This document shows, piece by piece, positions 46,128 to 57,934 of a stretch of DNA of 64,000 bases. The position numbers and the translations under genes are program-made. Position 1 is the stretch's first letter. The number at the start of each line of letters is the position of its first letter. The DNA is taken from positions 270,146 to 334,145 of the forward strand of contig MEHQ01003945.1 of NCBI GenBank assembly GCA_008828725.1, written 5' to 3'. The stretch is from Saccharina japonica. Taxonomy: Eukaryota > Sar > Phaeophyceae > Laminariales > Laminariaceae. The notes under the pieces were generated by a model, which ran no database searches, was not told where the DNA came from, and saw nothing but the letters and a program-made list of their open reading frames with translations.

Positions 46128-49100
46128 CTAGATCGATCTTTCCCCCCACGCTGCCCCGCCCCACCCGGAAGTGTTGCCATCAATCTGCTGTAGCACAAGA
46201 GGGCGACCGCGTTGAACTTGAACCCTGTCGGGCTCGGAGCTGGACGCACTCAAGACAGCCTTATCCGCAAGAGCGTTACCTCCTCTGGTACCGCTCGGCA
46301 GGGCGTCAGGCGTCTCCCCTGTAGCGCCATCACCTCCGGTTCCGTTCGTCAGGTGGTCGTTGTTGTCGGAGATGTCCAGGACAGGCGTCTCCCCTGTAGC
46401 GCCATCACCTCCGGTTCCGTTCGTCAGGTGGTCATTGTTGTCGGAGATGTCCAGGACAGGCGTACCCCCTGTAGCGCCATCACCTCCGGTTCCGGTCCTC
46501 AGGTGGTTGTTGTTGTCGGAAATGTCCAGGACAGGCGTCCCCCCTGTACCGCCATCACCCCCGGTTCCGCTCGTCAGGTGGTCGTTGGCGCCGGAGACGT
46601 CCAGGGCATGTTTCTCCGCGGCAGCACCGTCGCCTCCGATGCCGTTTGACGGAAGGCCGTTCGTGGCGAGGACATCCAGGGCAGGTGTCCCCGCGACAGC
46701 AGGTTCGGCAATGGGGTCGGCAGGCGTTGGCATAGCGGGCATTGTGGCGGGTGTCCGGAATAGCTCTAAGAGCTTTCGCTTCACCTTGCGAGCTTCTTCG
46801 TGCTCTTCGAAGGATACGAGCATGCTGATCTCGCCCTGAAGGTTCACGATCTCCTGCTTGCGTTCGTCGCGGGCTCTCTTCTGCGCCAGCAGATTGCCGA
46901 TGTTCTCGACGGCGGCTGCCATTTTTTCCTGTTGAGCATCCGGTGGGGGGTTTTTCATCAGGTCAAGAAGCTCGCGCCGGCTATCGGTGGCCGCCCCTCG
47001 GGCATTTTCTTTGGACGAGACTTTCCTCACGTCACCCCTGCTCTGAAACTCCCCGGGCGCAACCATCATCTTGATCGAATGCCTCGACAGGGTACCCAGG
47101 TCAGCCTTTTTCCCACCGACCTCGTTCTTGCCGTCGTTGTCGAGATCCCCGTCACCGCCATCATCGCCCGCGTCGAGTTTAGGGTCACCGCTTGCCCGCC
47201 TCTTCTTGTTCTTAGGCCCGCTGTTGGGCGCGAGCGCCAAATCGTGGTCCGGCGAGGGACTAGGCCTGCCGAAGAGGGCGAACGCCAGGGACAACTCGTG
47301 CACGTAGTCCTCCGGCATGTCGACTTCCTCGGTATGTGTGCCCTCCCCGCTCCCAGCTGTGCCAGGACGCATGCCTCCCTCCGTCCCCTGGACCAACTCG
47401 TCCCAGATTTCGCTATTCTTCACCACCCTCTTGCTGCCGGGCTGGAGTGACCACAGTTTTTGGGTGAACTGCTCCGCGATGTCCCCGATTTGTTGGCCTG
47501 ACGGTGGTTGGCCACCAATCATGAGCCTGCACGAGGAAGACAGCGAAGCACACATCACTGATGAGGTCGACATTACATGAAGCAGTCTTATTGGAGAGGT
47601 AGATGTTTGGGGCAAGGCGTGTTTCTGACGAGGCAACCGTCGCGATAGGTTTCATAAAATAAACCTTTTGCTGCAGAAACGCTTTTCGAATAATCATCAA
47701 AAACCGCAAACGAAATACGACATAGGTAAAACTACTATTAATAGTTTGTCGAGTTTTGTTTTCACTGTTCCTGTCGCTTGTCGCAAAAAGCAAAACAACG
47801 ATCACGTACGACACGTATCGTACGTATTAACAATTTACAGTAAACGTGAATACATATGTGTGACACGAATAGTAGAAAGGAGATAAGAGCGCGAACGTCA
47901 GAAGGATACGCACTAAGTACGAGTAAAAGAGCATTTAATTTGGCTGTGAGAGCACGAGCTGGTGAGGATGCGACGCACAGGACAACACAACACACCTTAC
48001 TCGCGTGGTGCGGTGTCGACATGAACGGTGGCGGCGATATATACACGAATGACACAATATAGCTTCTATGATACTGAATACATATATATTGCAGAATCGC
48101 TTACTCGTGTATCGAGTACGTTTCATACTCCGAGTACTGGGACTACTGCCTGTACACACCTGTGTTGCAATGCCCACAAAAAAAAACGATTTTATCAAAT
48201 CTCTTGGCAAAGAGATACGGGAACCACATCTACCCCATTTGTTTTTGCTGTAGGACTTTTCGTAATTATGCTATAGCTCGGAACTTTCCCATTGATACAT
48301 AATTTGTCAAGGCAGATATAAACTCCTTGGTACACTCCCGGGAGTGTGCCAGAGCGCCAGCAGATTCCATTACCTCCTTCGATGCTGACCTAGTCGTTGA
48401 AGTGAAACTATGGTTTCAGTCGCTTCAATATGCGGCTACTCGTACTGTATTCAAGTGTTTTATTTCCTGCTGTAGAACGAGCACGAGGTAGTTTTTGTAT
48501 ATTTATTTCTGCTGCAGAACGAGCACGAGGTCGTTCTACGGTAGGAAAACAAAAATACTTGGCTACAGTACGAGTACTAGAATCCACAAAATCAAGCGCC
48601 TGGAACCATGTTTCAATTTTCAGCGACGAGGTCCGCCTCGAAGGAGGGTGCGGAAACTGCTGTCGCTTTGGCACACTCACGGGAGTGCACCAAGGAGCTC
48701 ATACCTGCCTTGCCAAATATTGGATTAATGGGAAATTTCGGAGCTAGAGCAGAACCACGGAATGTCCTAAAGGAAACAAAAACGGGGCAGGTGTGGTTCC
48801 AGTATCTCTTGGTCAATATATATATATATATATATTTGTGGCCACTGCAACGCAGGTAAGTAGAGTACCTGTCGGCCTTCATATTGAGAGTACTCCGAGT
48901 ATCAGCAAGAACTGAAGGCCCAAATACGGGTGTCGAAGTTCCTACGTACGCTAAACCTGGTATAGGAAAGCACGAGCTGGCCAGGGCACAACGCACAGGG
49001 CCACACCATCTACAATAAAAATGGTGCGGTGGTGACATGGCGGCAACTCTCGCCACGGACAAAAAACTACAGATCCGCAGGAGGGGTGGGGGGTGCGGGT

Positions 49101-51715
49101 CGGAGCGACCACCGGTTTAATCTTCACTGCAAGCTGTTGCGCAGGAGCTGATGTCATCGACAAAAAATAGCTTGAGCTCGCGCTATACTCGCGAAGGCCA
49201 TCATACGCGGCCGTACACTAAACTGCAGCTCGTACAGAACGGATTTGTACTTGATCAAGATTTATCAACGGAAAAGAGGCAAACACAGCCAGCAGAATGC
49301 GTGCAAAGGTATGCGCACTTACCCGTCGTAGATGGGTGTGTGAGTCGTCCTGATAGCCCGCCCAATTTCGCTGAACTTGTTCCAGAGCACTTTGAGCTTG
49401 ACGTCGAAGAACTTAGACGCTGCTCCTGTGAAAAAAAAAAGTAGCCGTTCGTCTGAGCTGCAGGCGCATTTCCGTGTCGACTTTTCTTCGGCGTGTGTTC
49501 GTGATTGGTGGGGCATGGGTGGCTTTTTTCTTGAGTGACCTATGCGTGCGCCTAGGGCGTGCTCGGGATTTGAGCTGTCGGTTAATGTGCATGGTGATAC
49601 CGCGCTGCTGAACTACTATCAGCAAGACATCCAGAGGAGCGTAGGGATCGAAGTCTGTTCGATGTACGAGCTTGTCTCTCTGAACATTCCAATAATAAGG
49701 GGTCGGTGACATATATAATAAGTAGTCTGATCGAATACCTACGAGTAGACACTACTACGAGGAGGTACGATGACGACGAGGACGACATGTCGCTAAGCTG
49801 TGGAGCGGTGACCCACATGCTGGCTCTACCTTCCCACCTTGCCTATACCTCGTGCAGCTTTCCGGGACGATAAAGTGAAGACATCTTAAACTATCTTCTC
49901 CACACTGTGTGTTACTTGCTCACAGCCTAGTGTGGCTGTTGGGAGCTAATTGTCCTTCGCATAGAAGAAGGATTTAAACGAAGTCAAGCTGTGACCCGGA
50001 AACGCTGCATGAAGGAAAGCTTCGAGCCCGCGTCTCCAGAAGAACCTCAAACCGTTTAGCACCCGTATTACAATCGTAGGGTAAGACGTACCTTGAACAA
50101 AGCCAGATCCGGCCGGTATAGCGGACAAACATGAATGACTGTACTCGTTCCAACAACAACAGGCCCACCACGTACAGGCACGGAAGCACCCATTTAATTT
50201 TCGACCCCAACACCTACCCACCCACTCACGGGACATAACCGTGATCCCATCCATCCACCAACGAAACGAGCCGCCGAGTGCTAAAGCAGTGCAGCAGTAG
50301 GCCCAGCACTACGTACAGCAGTACGTGCAGCAGTGTACCTATCATACAGCAGTACGTACAGCAGTGTACCTATCATACGGCAGTACGTACAGCAGTGTAC
50401 CTATCATACGGCAGTACGTACAGCAGTGTACCTATCATACGGCAGTACGTACAGCAGTGTACCTATCATACAGCAGTACGTACAGCAGTGTACCTATCAT
50501 ACAGCAGTACGTACAACAGTACGTACAGCAGTACGTACAGCAGGACGTACATACAACAGTACGTACAGCAGTACTTACAGCAAAAGTACGCTTTGCATTG
50601 GTGGTTCATCCTGGTGCAGTTTCGCCAAAACAGTGGGTACCCCTATTCAAGAGAGGTGCGGTACAGGCCGAAAGCAGCTCTCTTAATTAGCCTTCTCTCT
50701 TATCCACGGTGGGAAATACATAGTTTTAGTGTAGGCGGGTCCAGCCGATCTGGCCTCTACTAACTGTACTATTCTCTTATATAGGGTACCCTCTCTTAAA
50801 TCGGGGCACCCACTACTGTAGCCTAATACGAGTGCGAGCTCGCAACTGTATTGCTTCATTTGTATGCCTGAGGGAAGATACATGTCTCATCTATAGGATC
50901 TATCTCATCCTGCAGAGTGGGGGTCGTAAAACCTGCATGATGATTTCTTATGGTCCCCGGTTGGTATCTGTACTGTCATTACACTCTGCTGTAGATCGTG
51001 ATCTGTCCGGCGTGTCTTCGAAATTATCACGGAGCACCATAGTAAATAGGACCAAATATTGTTACTAACAATAGGGAAATATATAGATTTTGGTGTTTAC
51101 CGTAGGTCCTATTTACTACAGTCCCCCGTAAATAGAAAAATGACGCCTGATGTGTCGCTGCTCGTTCAGCTATGTACGATCACATTGTACGGCGAACCTG
51201 GGTGACCCTCGACACATATTACTCTAGAACAGTCCACACGCGAGTGTGGCACAGTCCACACGCGAGTGTAGCACAGTCCACACGCGAGTGTGGCACTATG
51301 CCGGTCCACAGCAGTTGGCGCGCCCAGCTGCGGTGGTCTGGAAGTCAGTTCTACATACTCGTTTGCGCGCGCAAAGAGATGCTGCTCTGTTACTATTGTG
51401 CTCACCGTTTAGCGTGGAATGGCCCATCAGATCTTTCGTGACCCAGCTGGGAAGCCTGTACCCTTGCTCTTCCATCCACAGCATGAAGTGAGGGACGGCG
51501 AAGTCGCGGTAGGACTCAACAGCCTTCTTGTTGCGCATCTCTAGGGAGAAGGTCGAGCAGCTACGCTTGATGCCGAGGCATGCGTAGTACACCGCTACGC
51601 CCTGGAGACACGTGAGGGCGAGCTTGTTCTTCTTCCTCATGCACGGCTCCAACCTATCCATGTACCATTTGAACAGCGGAGTGGGTTCCAGATGCATATC
51701 GCTGACAGTGGCCAT
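46128..51715 (-). CDS. Harbinger accessory protein, three exons, family not recognised
   Basis: Minus-strand exons are 51715-51406, 49425-49323 and 47526-46128 (stop at the end). Introns start GTGAGC and GTAAGT and end cacag and tgcag. Phases agree: exon 1 ends with one base and exon 2 supplies two; exon 2 ends with two and exon 3 supplies one. The sum is 1,812 bp, or 603 residues. The N-terminus (about 1-150) is a folded-looking domain with several tryptophans (FKWYMDRLEPC, VLWNKFSEIG). A basic PKNKKRR at about 242-248 could be a nuclear signal, and residues 334-393 look like a coiled coil. Residues about 420-544 are five 25-residue repeats. Other Harbinger elements encode a Myb/SANT-like helper that aids DNA binding and nuclear import; position and orientation suggest that role here, but no Myb signature is visible. 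An upstream in-frame ATG at 51823 is possible. Confidence 0.7.
46309..46680 (-). repeat. 75-bp coding tandem repeat, five units
   Basis: Units start near 46309, 46384, 46459, 46534 and 46606. The period of 75 keeps the frame and encodes T-P-V-L-D-I-S-D-N-N-D-H-L-T-N-G-T-G-G-D and five more residues in the accessory protein. The last unit is diverged. Confidence 0.92.
48271..48748. repeat. 478-bp fold-back (inverted repeat) in intron 2 of the accessory gene
   Basis: 48271-48416 matches the reverse complement of 48599-48748 along almost its whole length, and the inner sequences continue the match towards a centre near 48510. Both outer arms, read outwards in opposite directions, keep the same peptide S-L-V-H-S-R-E-C-A with S-F-(D/E)-A-D-L-V after it, with synonymous differences. 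The arms therefore derive from a coding sequence. Confidence 0.8.
48808..48835. repeat. TA dinucleotide microsatellite
   Basis: A run of alternating AT lies within accessory-gene intron 2. Palindromic ACTCCGAGTA words like those of R3 occur nearby at 48127-48137 and 48890-48901. Confidence 0.9.
50328..50513 (+). repeat. 31-bp tandem repeat, six units
   Basis: Units start at 50328, 50359, 50390, 50421, 50452 and 50483. Each contains CAGCAGTGTACCTATCATAC and then GGCAGTACGTA or a one-base variant. Shorter CAGTACGTACAG repeats flank the array from 50297 to 50584. Because 31 is not a multiple of three and the unit lacks stops, all three plus-strand frames stay open. Confidence 0.97.
51040..51118. 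mobile_element. Tiny MITE-like element, copy 2
   Basis: TAGTAAATAGGACC and its exact complement GGTCCTATTTACTA bracket 79 bp. The interior resembles 43541-43619. Confidence 0.6.
51229..51294 (+). repeat. 22-bp tandem repeat, three units
   Basis: Three units of the form ACAGTCCACACGCGAGTGTG plus two bases, starting at 51229, 51251 and 51273. Each contains a CACAC/GTGTG stem. Confidence 0.95.
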
Positions 51716-51932
51716 GGTCGTTGATGTCTGATGGAGTGTCACTCGCGTCTCCGGGTGTCTTCTGCCAGGCGTCAGGCGTCGCGCTGCTGTACAAGATTTT
51801 TGAACTAGGTGTTGCCCCCGCACCCGAAACGCCCACGAGTATTTAACAAGAACTGTTCAAAAATAATCGAGAAATTCAATCCACGATAAGATAGCCAACT
51901 GAAAAATTCTCAATTGGTTTTGACGCTCGAAA

Positions 51933-51978
51933 AAAACGTTCATTTTCAGTTTTCAGAACCCATCCATAAGAGATGGCC
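51933..51978 (-). repeat. Harbinger terminal inverted repeat, right
   Basis: Perfect inverted match to 38389-38434, followed by the TTA duplication at 51979-51981. It lies 109 bp beyond the upstream ATG of the accessory gene, so that gene's promoter must be close to or within this terminus. Confidence 0.93.
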
Positions 51979-51981
51979 TTA

Positions 51982-52680
51982 GACCTAATTTTAGTGTAGA
52001 AGATCACCTTCGATTTTTTTTTTTTTTTTAGTGAGCTTCGTATGCGTTTTACCTTTCTAACGCACCCGACTAAAGGCTAAACGTCAACGTACAAGTACCC
52101 TTATGACCAAGCGCCCATAACTGCACAGACTTATGGGACAGAGGAAGTATGTATTCATTAAATAGTTGCCCGAAGATAGAATCTTATGATTCTTTCTGGG
52201 ACCAGCTCGAATATGTAGATAGGTAGTTTGTACTTTGTAACACGTGAGACGTATATTATGATCTACACCTTGCATAAGTTTTTTTACCAGCTATATTGTA
52301 TCGTATATGCTACATTATATTGTACTCTTGACAGTAAGGATCGGATATGTTGCAATTTACGCCTCGGATCTTGGGTGATACATATTCTTGTCCCCCGTTT
52401 ACCAGGTATCGTTTATGTTGTGCTTGCAATCGTGGAACCGGGTACTGAGCAATATGTTGGTTTAACATGAACGTCGGTAGTGTTCACCGTTCATTCGACA
52501 CAGTGCTCGATGCACCATGTTCACAAGACGAATATGGCTGCCCATACAATGGTTAGTTAGCTTCGGGTTTGTCTCATGGTTAGAGTTAATACTATTACTA
52601 TTGGTATGGTACACAGTGTCCCCCAACCATTGTGTCGAGTAAGTGGTAGAATCCTGTGCGTGTAAAACTACGGGTCACGT
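51982..52680. other. Unassigned sequence right of the Harbinger element
   Basis: No gene or repeat recognised apart from a T-run at about 52014-52029. Confidence 0.4.
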
Positions 52681-54623
52681 GGCTACCGTGTTTGACGAAA
52701 TACACAACTATTGTCTTAGGTACGTTTGCACCACAGGAAACCACCACCGGGGATGTCAACTTGAAAAAAAAGCATCAATTTGGTAAGTCACTTCTGTAGA
52801 TACCACCCAGCTGGGCCGGTACGGGATCCGAACGATATTAGGAAATCAATTCACACCTAAATTCCGCCACCGGTACGCCCCTATAAGCAATGCACAACAA
52901 CACTTACTTGTGCCCGGCATCCACATCGAGTGTTTGTTCACATCAAAGGCAGCATTTACAAATTAGCACCAGTGTTTCGGGCGGTAAGACGGGCTCTGGA
53001 TGACCACCTCACAGCCTTTGGATGTTGAAGCAAGTACAGGCTGGTGGCTGGCTTTTTTCCGATTTGAAATGAGAGCTACTACAGGTACTGTATCATCGTC
53101 GGTTTGCGTTATACTTATCAGCACACAAAAAAAAACTTTATCTTTTCAGGCCAAGGGATATACATACACGCGTAAATATCACAGTAGAGTGTAGGCCCAC
53201 ATATAATAAACGGCCTAATGTGAATATCAGGGACCCTGTTTTCAGGACCCTTGAAAATTACATACCTTGAATATACGGAAATGGCTCAACGGGGGGGCGC
53301 TAAATCAAATCCTATACAAATGTCTACGCCCAAGGTTGTTGAAAGATGGCATCACACCTACATCACGTGGCTTGATTAGGTTTCATATGTGTTTATCGTT
53401 GCCAGGCCTATGTTGAAGTACTGCACATGGCTATCATCCCCCCTCGCTCTTTCGGAGTCAAGGCCTACGTAAAAGTTCGTTTTTTACAAGGCGATTCTAT
53501 GAATAGTACGCCCTTAGTAGCACCTCCTCGTCCCAGGCTGGAAGAGTCAAATTGTGGCAAGGGTCCCGGTTTGCGCTATCACCCCTCCCCCCGTGAAAAC
53601 AATCATTCTGCTACCTAGGTGGGGTTGCCAAGCGTACCAATATCCACCCATCATACCTGTATAATACGTCCCAACAGGACTCACCCACCGGCGGCAAATG
53701 AAGCACGACAGGCATAAGACATGTCAAATATGACCGGAGTACGCTAGATACACACGGAATGGGGGAAACCAGAGTACGTCGCATGAAGCGGTGTGGTGCA
53801 CTAGTAGTAGCCTGCTGCGGGGGGCTATACCGTAGCGGGAACGACGATGCTAGAAGCTGCCTCGGTAACAGTGGCGGCAGCATCGCTGACACAAGTAGTG
53901 GCAAGGGCTGTAGCTGCAGAACGGCTGCAAAGGCAACGGTGGTATAGCTGCGATATCGGAGTACTGATGGTGGCGTTGTTACCGAAGCGGCAGTGTTGGT
54001 AGCTATAGCACATCCAGAACTGCAGCCGTCCAAACCAATGTGACACACCGAGAGTAGTTGCGATAGTAATTGGTGACGGCTAAATCGGCATCAGTAACAC
54101 TAGAGGCGGTAGACGCGATACACGCAGTAGTAGCAGTCGCGTCCCTGAAGCCGCTGTCGATACTAGCGTTGATAGCATCGATAGCGACGGTAAGTTTGTG
54201 AACAAACGAAGCCATACAAGTTCAGCGCCATCCCGACCACTCGTATAACGCAGCATCTTCGGTAACGGTATCCATTTTAATTTTGGGTGCAGAGAAGAAC
54301 CGTAATTTAGGGTATGATAGTCGCGCTAGACGCGTACTGTGGATTGGGTACCACCCGAACTTTCTGATGCGGCAAACTCGAGAAGCCCCCTGCCTCTCGC
54401 ATACGTGACTTAGAGACTAACGGTAGGAAACACTTGATCATGAAAACTCCCTACGCTCCGTAGGTGTTCCATGAATAAAATTTCCTTAACACAAATAAAT
54501 GCGTACCTGGTGGTGGCTCCACAGATCAGGCGATTGTTGACATGATCACGGCTTAGAAATATATACATCAGTCAACATTACAATAGGGCATACTTCACGA
54601 GCCTGTGAAGCCTGCTCGACGTG
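52681..54623 (+). repeat. Long repeat R2, copy 2
   Basis: This matches 12207-15240 without the MULE-like insertion, and so shows the empty site for it (near 52833). It is cut off at 54623, where R3 begins. Confidence 0.7.
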
Positions 54624-57600
54624 ACTCGGCGAAAATATAGATTTTCTTCGAACTTTACCAGCTCAGGGAGCAGCTATGCGTGCCCGTTGGTTGTGGGCGA
54701 CAATGGGTATTTAGATGAAATGTATTCCACTGAGGGTTATAAAGCGCTAACACGATCGCTCGACGGAATTGGCAATAGTACGCACGGCGCAGGAGGAGGC
54801 ACCACACGTGTATATTAGTTCCACCGTTGACAGCAAACTGAGCAAATATGGCCATGAAACGCCCTGGGTGGAGCTTTGATGTCCCCATCGTCGAAATGCG
54901 CCTCAGGGCATTTGAGATATAACTGTGGCACATTCCGGAAGCACGTTATCGATACGCCTCTCTCCGGCGCGATACAATACACCCATAACTGTTTCACGAT
55001 GTGTTTTTAATGTACGTTCAGGTGGTGTTCGGTGCGTATTTGTTTTCAACTCAGTCCAAGCACAGCATACCACACTCTACCCTGCTCGACGTGTCGCAGA
55101 AACATTCATCCGGAAATAACCGGACCATACCATTCAAGAAACCTAAATCGGCGCCGAACGGTGCCGTTTGACTCCAACATCACGTTAGAGATTCAGAAGG
55201 TTTTCGAGTCCTCAAGCTTTGCAACCATTTTGGTTTTCTAATTTTTGCCCACCCGCACCGCATCGTACGCTTTCAACCCGAACCACACTGCATCGAACCG
55301 CACTACAGTAGGTTTTCCAAACTACCAGGTACACCACACAGAATCGTATTGGGAAATCTCAATGAAATCTGCGGCGCACCGCAAGACAGTGCATCAGACG
55401 CGCCTTCTACGGTACGGGTATCTACTCTGGTATCGACTTCCTCTGGCGCTCATCACCTAGTTCGAGAAGCATTCAGAGTGCAGTGTAGTGCAGGCACAAG
55501 ACACATTCAACCTGCTGTTGGGGGGAGGAGTTGGCTACTAATTTAGCAACGCGCATATTGTTCAGTGTGTAATGTGCATATTGCATAGTGTACCGTGTAC
55601 AAGGTTCGCCTTCGCAATATACGTCACTTGAAATCCCGGAGGTCTCGCAAGTTGAAAAAGGATCGCACATTATATTTTTGGAGCAAACCAGGGGCCCTCG
55701 CACAGTGTGTTTACACTGCTGGAGCGTTTAAACATAACAGTTTTCGCGTGGGGCATTGCTCACGAAAACGAATGTGCCGAGATGATATCATATGTGATGT
55801 ACAGTGGGCTCCCGGTGTTATCCCACGGTTATCTAACTGAAGATTTAAAGTCAATCCCACTGGTGAGCTGTGTTTCTTGAATGAAGTTTTTATTTGTTCG
55901 TGCCAATCTGAGCTCATTTTTCTTCACACGTGGTTTCTTGACTCCAGGAACATTGAAATATCACAGGCCAGGCGGAACCGACGGCTGAATACGCGTGTGA
56001 AATATCACAGGCTTTGTCGAGCTTCTGTCCGTGATTGGAAAATATTTCACAGCCCCAGCCCGGCCCGGCCCCACTCGCGCACAACGCGCAACAATTCTTG
56101 GATTTGAAATATGGGCAACTGCCAAAATCAGGTATACCTGATCCATTTGAGCCAAAATCAGGTATATACTAAAACCAAGTAAAAAACGCACGCCACGAAC
56201 GGTGTTTTTCTGAACTTTTTGGCTGTGAAAAAAAAATCATACTTTTGAATTTGCGCCTGAACAGCAGAATGATAGCGAATGTGTGTGTCCTCCAACTCTT
56301 GATAAATGTTGCACAGATCCTCCGAGTATACTCGATACTCCGAGTATACTCAAGAGTATCAGGTACTTTCCGTACTCCGAGTACTGAGAGTAATAGAGTA
56401 CTGGTGGCCAAAATACTCGGAGTACTTGGAATATGAGCAGTACTGAAGGCCCAAATACTCCGAGTACTGGGAGTATGAGCAGTACTTATACTCGAGTACA
56501 AGCAGTACTCGGAGTAAAAACATCCAAATTACTCGGAGTACTCCGAGTATCGAGAGTATTGGACACCGAAATACTGCAAGTACACAAAGTACCTGAAGTA
56601 TTTTTTTCTCGAAAATACTCTAATTATACTCCGAGGTAAAAAATGGGAGCATCTGTGAATTTTGAAATGCTATAAACGTCAGTCACATGCTCCCAGAGCC
56701 TGGGAGGAATGACGGCCGAATCTTGAAAATGATGCAAAGATGCTCCTAACGTACTTCACACTCCGAGTATACTCCGAGTATCAAGTACATTTCGCACTCC
56801 GAGTAATTAAGAGTATTAGAGTACTGGCGGCTTGAATACTCGGAGTACTTGGAGTATGAGCAGTACTGAAGCCCCAAATACTCGGAGTACAAGGAGTACC
56901 CGCAGTATCGGACCCCGAAATACTCCGAGAACAAGCAGTATCGAGAGTGTTCATACCCGAAATACTCCGAGTACGAGCAGTATCCCGGAGTATCGAACCT
57001 TAAAATACTCCGAGTACACGAAGTACCTGAAGCATTTTATCTCCAATACTCCTTACGTTCCTCCAAGGTACTCGGAGCATCTGTGAAATGTTGTATGTTA
57101 TTTTCAGTACGGGTATTAATATCTGTCGTATGCTTGCATTGATTTCGTGATCACACTCACTCCTACGACGTGTATTTCCCTATTCCTGTATGTATAGAGT
57201 CGTAGCCACATTGATAGCATACGAACAAAACATCGAGTTAATTTGAGACTGAACTGCTCGCGTTCCGTACCGTGTCAGCAAGCAGCAGTACGTAATACCT
57301 GGTATATTACAACAGGTCCATTGTGCTGTATGCGTGCGTAGGATACGTATTGTAGTGATGTCTTCGTGTCGGGCGTATAGGAAACAGTGTACGTATGGCC
57401 TCTGGTTGGCTCAATATTCGCCAAAATCAGTTGAAAGCTAAACAAAGTAGACAAATCCAGGTGTACCTGACCATTTCATGCAAAAATCAGGTACGATGTG
57501 AGGCTGGCCAATGAGAGGTGTACTAGCGTGTGATATGTACCTGTTTCTAGTTGTAGTACCTGTCTTCGGCACCAAATTGACCAGGTGTACTTGATTTTGG

Positions 57601-57686
57601 CTAAAGCCCTTGAAATATCCTTGGATGTATTCGTCTTAGACTTTGAACAAATGTCACTATGACAACCGTGACATAAACGGTGACAT
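54624..57686 (+). repeat. Long repeat R3, copy 2
   Basis: About 97 percent like 19396-22490, with a few small indels. An extra CAGGTATAC-containing segment near 56130-56160 is one of them. It holds the same two palindromic arrays (about 56318-56640 and 56758-57075) and the short inverted-repeat element (57457-57607). Confidence 0.8.
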
Positions 57687-57934
57687 ATGTCTAGGTACCA
57701 AATGGACATTTTCCCGGAATACTTTCACTTTTCATCTCCGGCCGCGGGTGTTTTCTCGCGCTGTCGCCTGAGGGGCACGCAGTGGGGGCGCGTGTACGCC
57801 ACGGCGCAAGTGCGGGTCCCGGCCGAGGCCCGTGGGGCGTGCTCTGGGCCTTCAACGTCGCAAATTCTGGCAAATAACTCAGGGGAGGCGTTCCGACTTG
57901 GCACCGCCTCGCGACTCTATGAAACACCTGCCGT
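57687..57934. other. GC-rich segment of unknown origin
   Basis: From about 57735 to 57915 the sequence is clearly richer in G and C than its neighbours, with CGC/GGC-rich text, and matches nothing else in the window. Open frames on both strands follow from this and I do not call them. Confidence 0.4.

Larger units (their letters stand above)
49427..51405. other. Intron 1 of the accessory gene
   Basis: This contains the 31-bp tandem array (50328-50513), the second MITE-like copy (51040-51118) and three 22-bp repeats (51229-51294). No other feature is recognised. Confidence 0.55.
38389..51978. mobile_element. PIF/Harbinger DNA transposon, 13,590 bp, apparently complete
   Basis: The element is bounded by perfect 46-bp inverted repeats starting GGCCATCTCTTATGGATGGG and by TTA on both sides. 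It holds a plus-strand DDE transposase gene (38680-42777) and a convergent minus-strand accessory gene (51715-46128). This is the two-gene design of autonomous Harbinger elements. At 13.6 kb it is larger than the few-kilobase size usual for the superfamily. The excess is long introns and intergenic sequence filled with MITEs, a fold-back and tandem repeats. Both genes can be spliced into full-length frames with all catalytic residues, so the copy may be intact or recently active. Confidence 0.9.
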
